In this document: in pieces, positions 60,863-61,138 of the stretch
Numbering within the stretch: the first letter of the stretch is position 1
Layout of the letters: every line of letters starts with the position of its first letter
Assembly (NCBI GenBank): GCA_001769505.1
Contig: MEOF01000058.1
Span: 1-61,138, forward strand
Reading direction: 5' to 3'
DNA from: Bacteroidetes bacterium GWF2_33_38
Lineage (GTDB): Bacteria; Bacteroidota; Bacteroidia; Bacteroidales; GWF2-33-38
Length of the DNA: 61,138 nt
Made by a program: the position numbers and the translations under genes
Notes under the pieces: generated by a model
Told to the model about the DNA's origin: nothing
The model's input: the letters and a program-made list of their open reading frames with translations, nothing else
Database searches by the model: none

Positions 60863-61138
60863 CTAAAATTTATCGAACTCGCTATCTTTTGTGTCTGATA
60901 ATTGTAAACTTATTCCATCGTGTTTGAATGACTTTTTGAGTCCTTCGTGTGAAAAATGGCTTTGCTTTTTAGACGATGTACTTTTGGTGCTTGATGAAGC
61001 CATAGCTCGTTTTCGTGAATTTCCTCCTTCAATTTTAAAGAACGAAATCGTTTCGGTAAGTTGTTGTGCTTGGCTAGCAAGCTCTTCCGATGTTGTTGCC
61101 ATTTCTTCCGAAGCCGAAGCATTTTCTTGTGTTACTTG
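60863..61138 (-). CDS. Second MCP, 3' part only (cut by window end)
   Basis: The last 91 residues of a receptor; the frame is open through the window end at 61138. Begins (in view) QVTQENASASEEMATTSEELAS and ends DSEFDKF. It is nearly identical to the C-terminus of the MCP at 58273-59946, and the identity continues into the 3' flank (about 20 bases beyond the stop). Its sensor part is not visible. Confidence 0.92.
   Translation of the reverse strand, partial: QVTQENASASEEMATTSEELASQAQQLTETISFFKIEGGNSRKRAMASSSTKSTSSKKQSHFSHEGLKKSFKHDGISLQLSDTKDSEFDKF

Overview
This window looks like chromosomal DNA of a low-GC Bacteroidota bacterium, most likely of the Bacteroidales/Marinilabiliales type. The evidence is the many type IX secretion (T9SS) C-terminal sorting domains, the TonB-dependent receptors with carboxypeptidase-like N-terminal domains, the repeated TAnnTTTG -7 promoter boxes, the lack of clear Shine-Dalgarno sequences, and Bacteroidota-type gene orders (rseC-rnfBCDGEA; rsfS-ftsH-LUD-DUF2007-cdsA-psd). 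The taxon is inferred. An Rnf complex together with pyruvate phosphate dikinase suggests an anaerobic or facultative, energy-thrifty life.

Layout. 0.1-6.7 kb: an outer-membrane barrel protein, then the rnf operon on the opposite strand. 6.7-8.5 kb: a LytS/LytTR-type two-component pair. 8.7-18.9 kb: one close-packed minus-strand run of eight genes: TPR protein, ATP-grasp-like protein, DUF2490 barrel, two small exported proteins, and three T9SS cargo proteins (CotH kinase, beta-propeller, arylsulfotransferase-like). 19-26.6 kb: DedA, M3 peptidase and PpdK, then a repeat-rich stretch carrying a toxin-antitoxin pair. 26.7-32.9 kb: DUF3820, BirA, and the rsfS-ftsH-cdsA-psd operon, followed by a Cys-rich exported protein. 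33-40.6 kb: pyruvate kinase, a PorE-like protein, a repeat-flanked orphan gene, and a TonB receptor under a TPP riboswitch. 40.7-48.9 kb: a five-gene signalling operon (TonB receptor, YfiR-like protein, three histidine kinases with several receiver domains). 49-56.2 kb: DUF2795, a thiol-disulfide protein, a glycosyltransferase, a WecA-like transferase, a stand-alone glutamine synthetase beta-grasp domain, a 43-residue membrane protein and an ECF sigma module. 56.3-61.1 kb: ArgS, then chemotaxis genes (MCP, CheW and the 3' end of a second MCP).

How the genes work together. Rnf couples ferredoxin/NADH redox to an ion gradient. PpdK and pyruvate kinase cover both directions of the PEP-pyruvate step. 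CdsA and Psd make phosphatidylethanolamine. The PorE-like protein probably serves the secretion system that exports the 13-19 kb cargo. The riboswitch-controlled receptor probably imports thiamine or a precursor.

The least explained items are: an RNA-like element at 60673-60788 whose two helices interleave (A-B-A'-B'), just upstream of cheW; the stand-alone glutamine synthetase N-domain; two small loci each bracketed by direct repeats (toxin-antitoxin and orphan gene); the TonB-YfiR-histidine kinase operon; and a glycosyltransferase whose conserved N-terminus has no AUG/GUG/UUG start. I saw no tRNA, rRNA, CRISPR array, prophage or intact insertion sequence.
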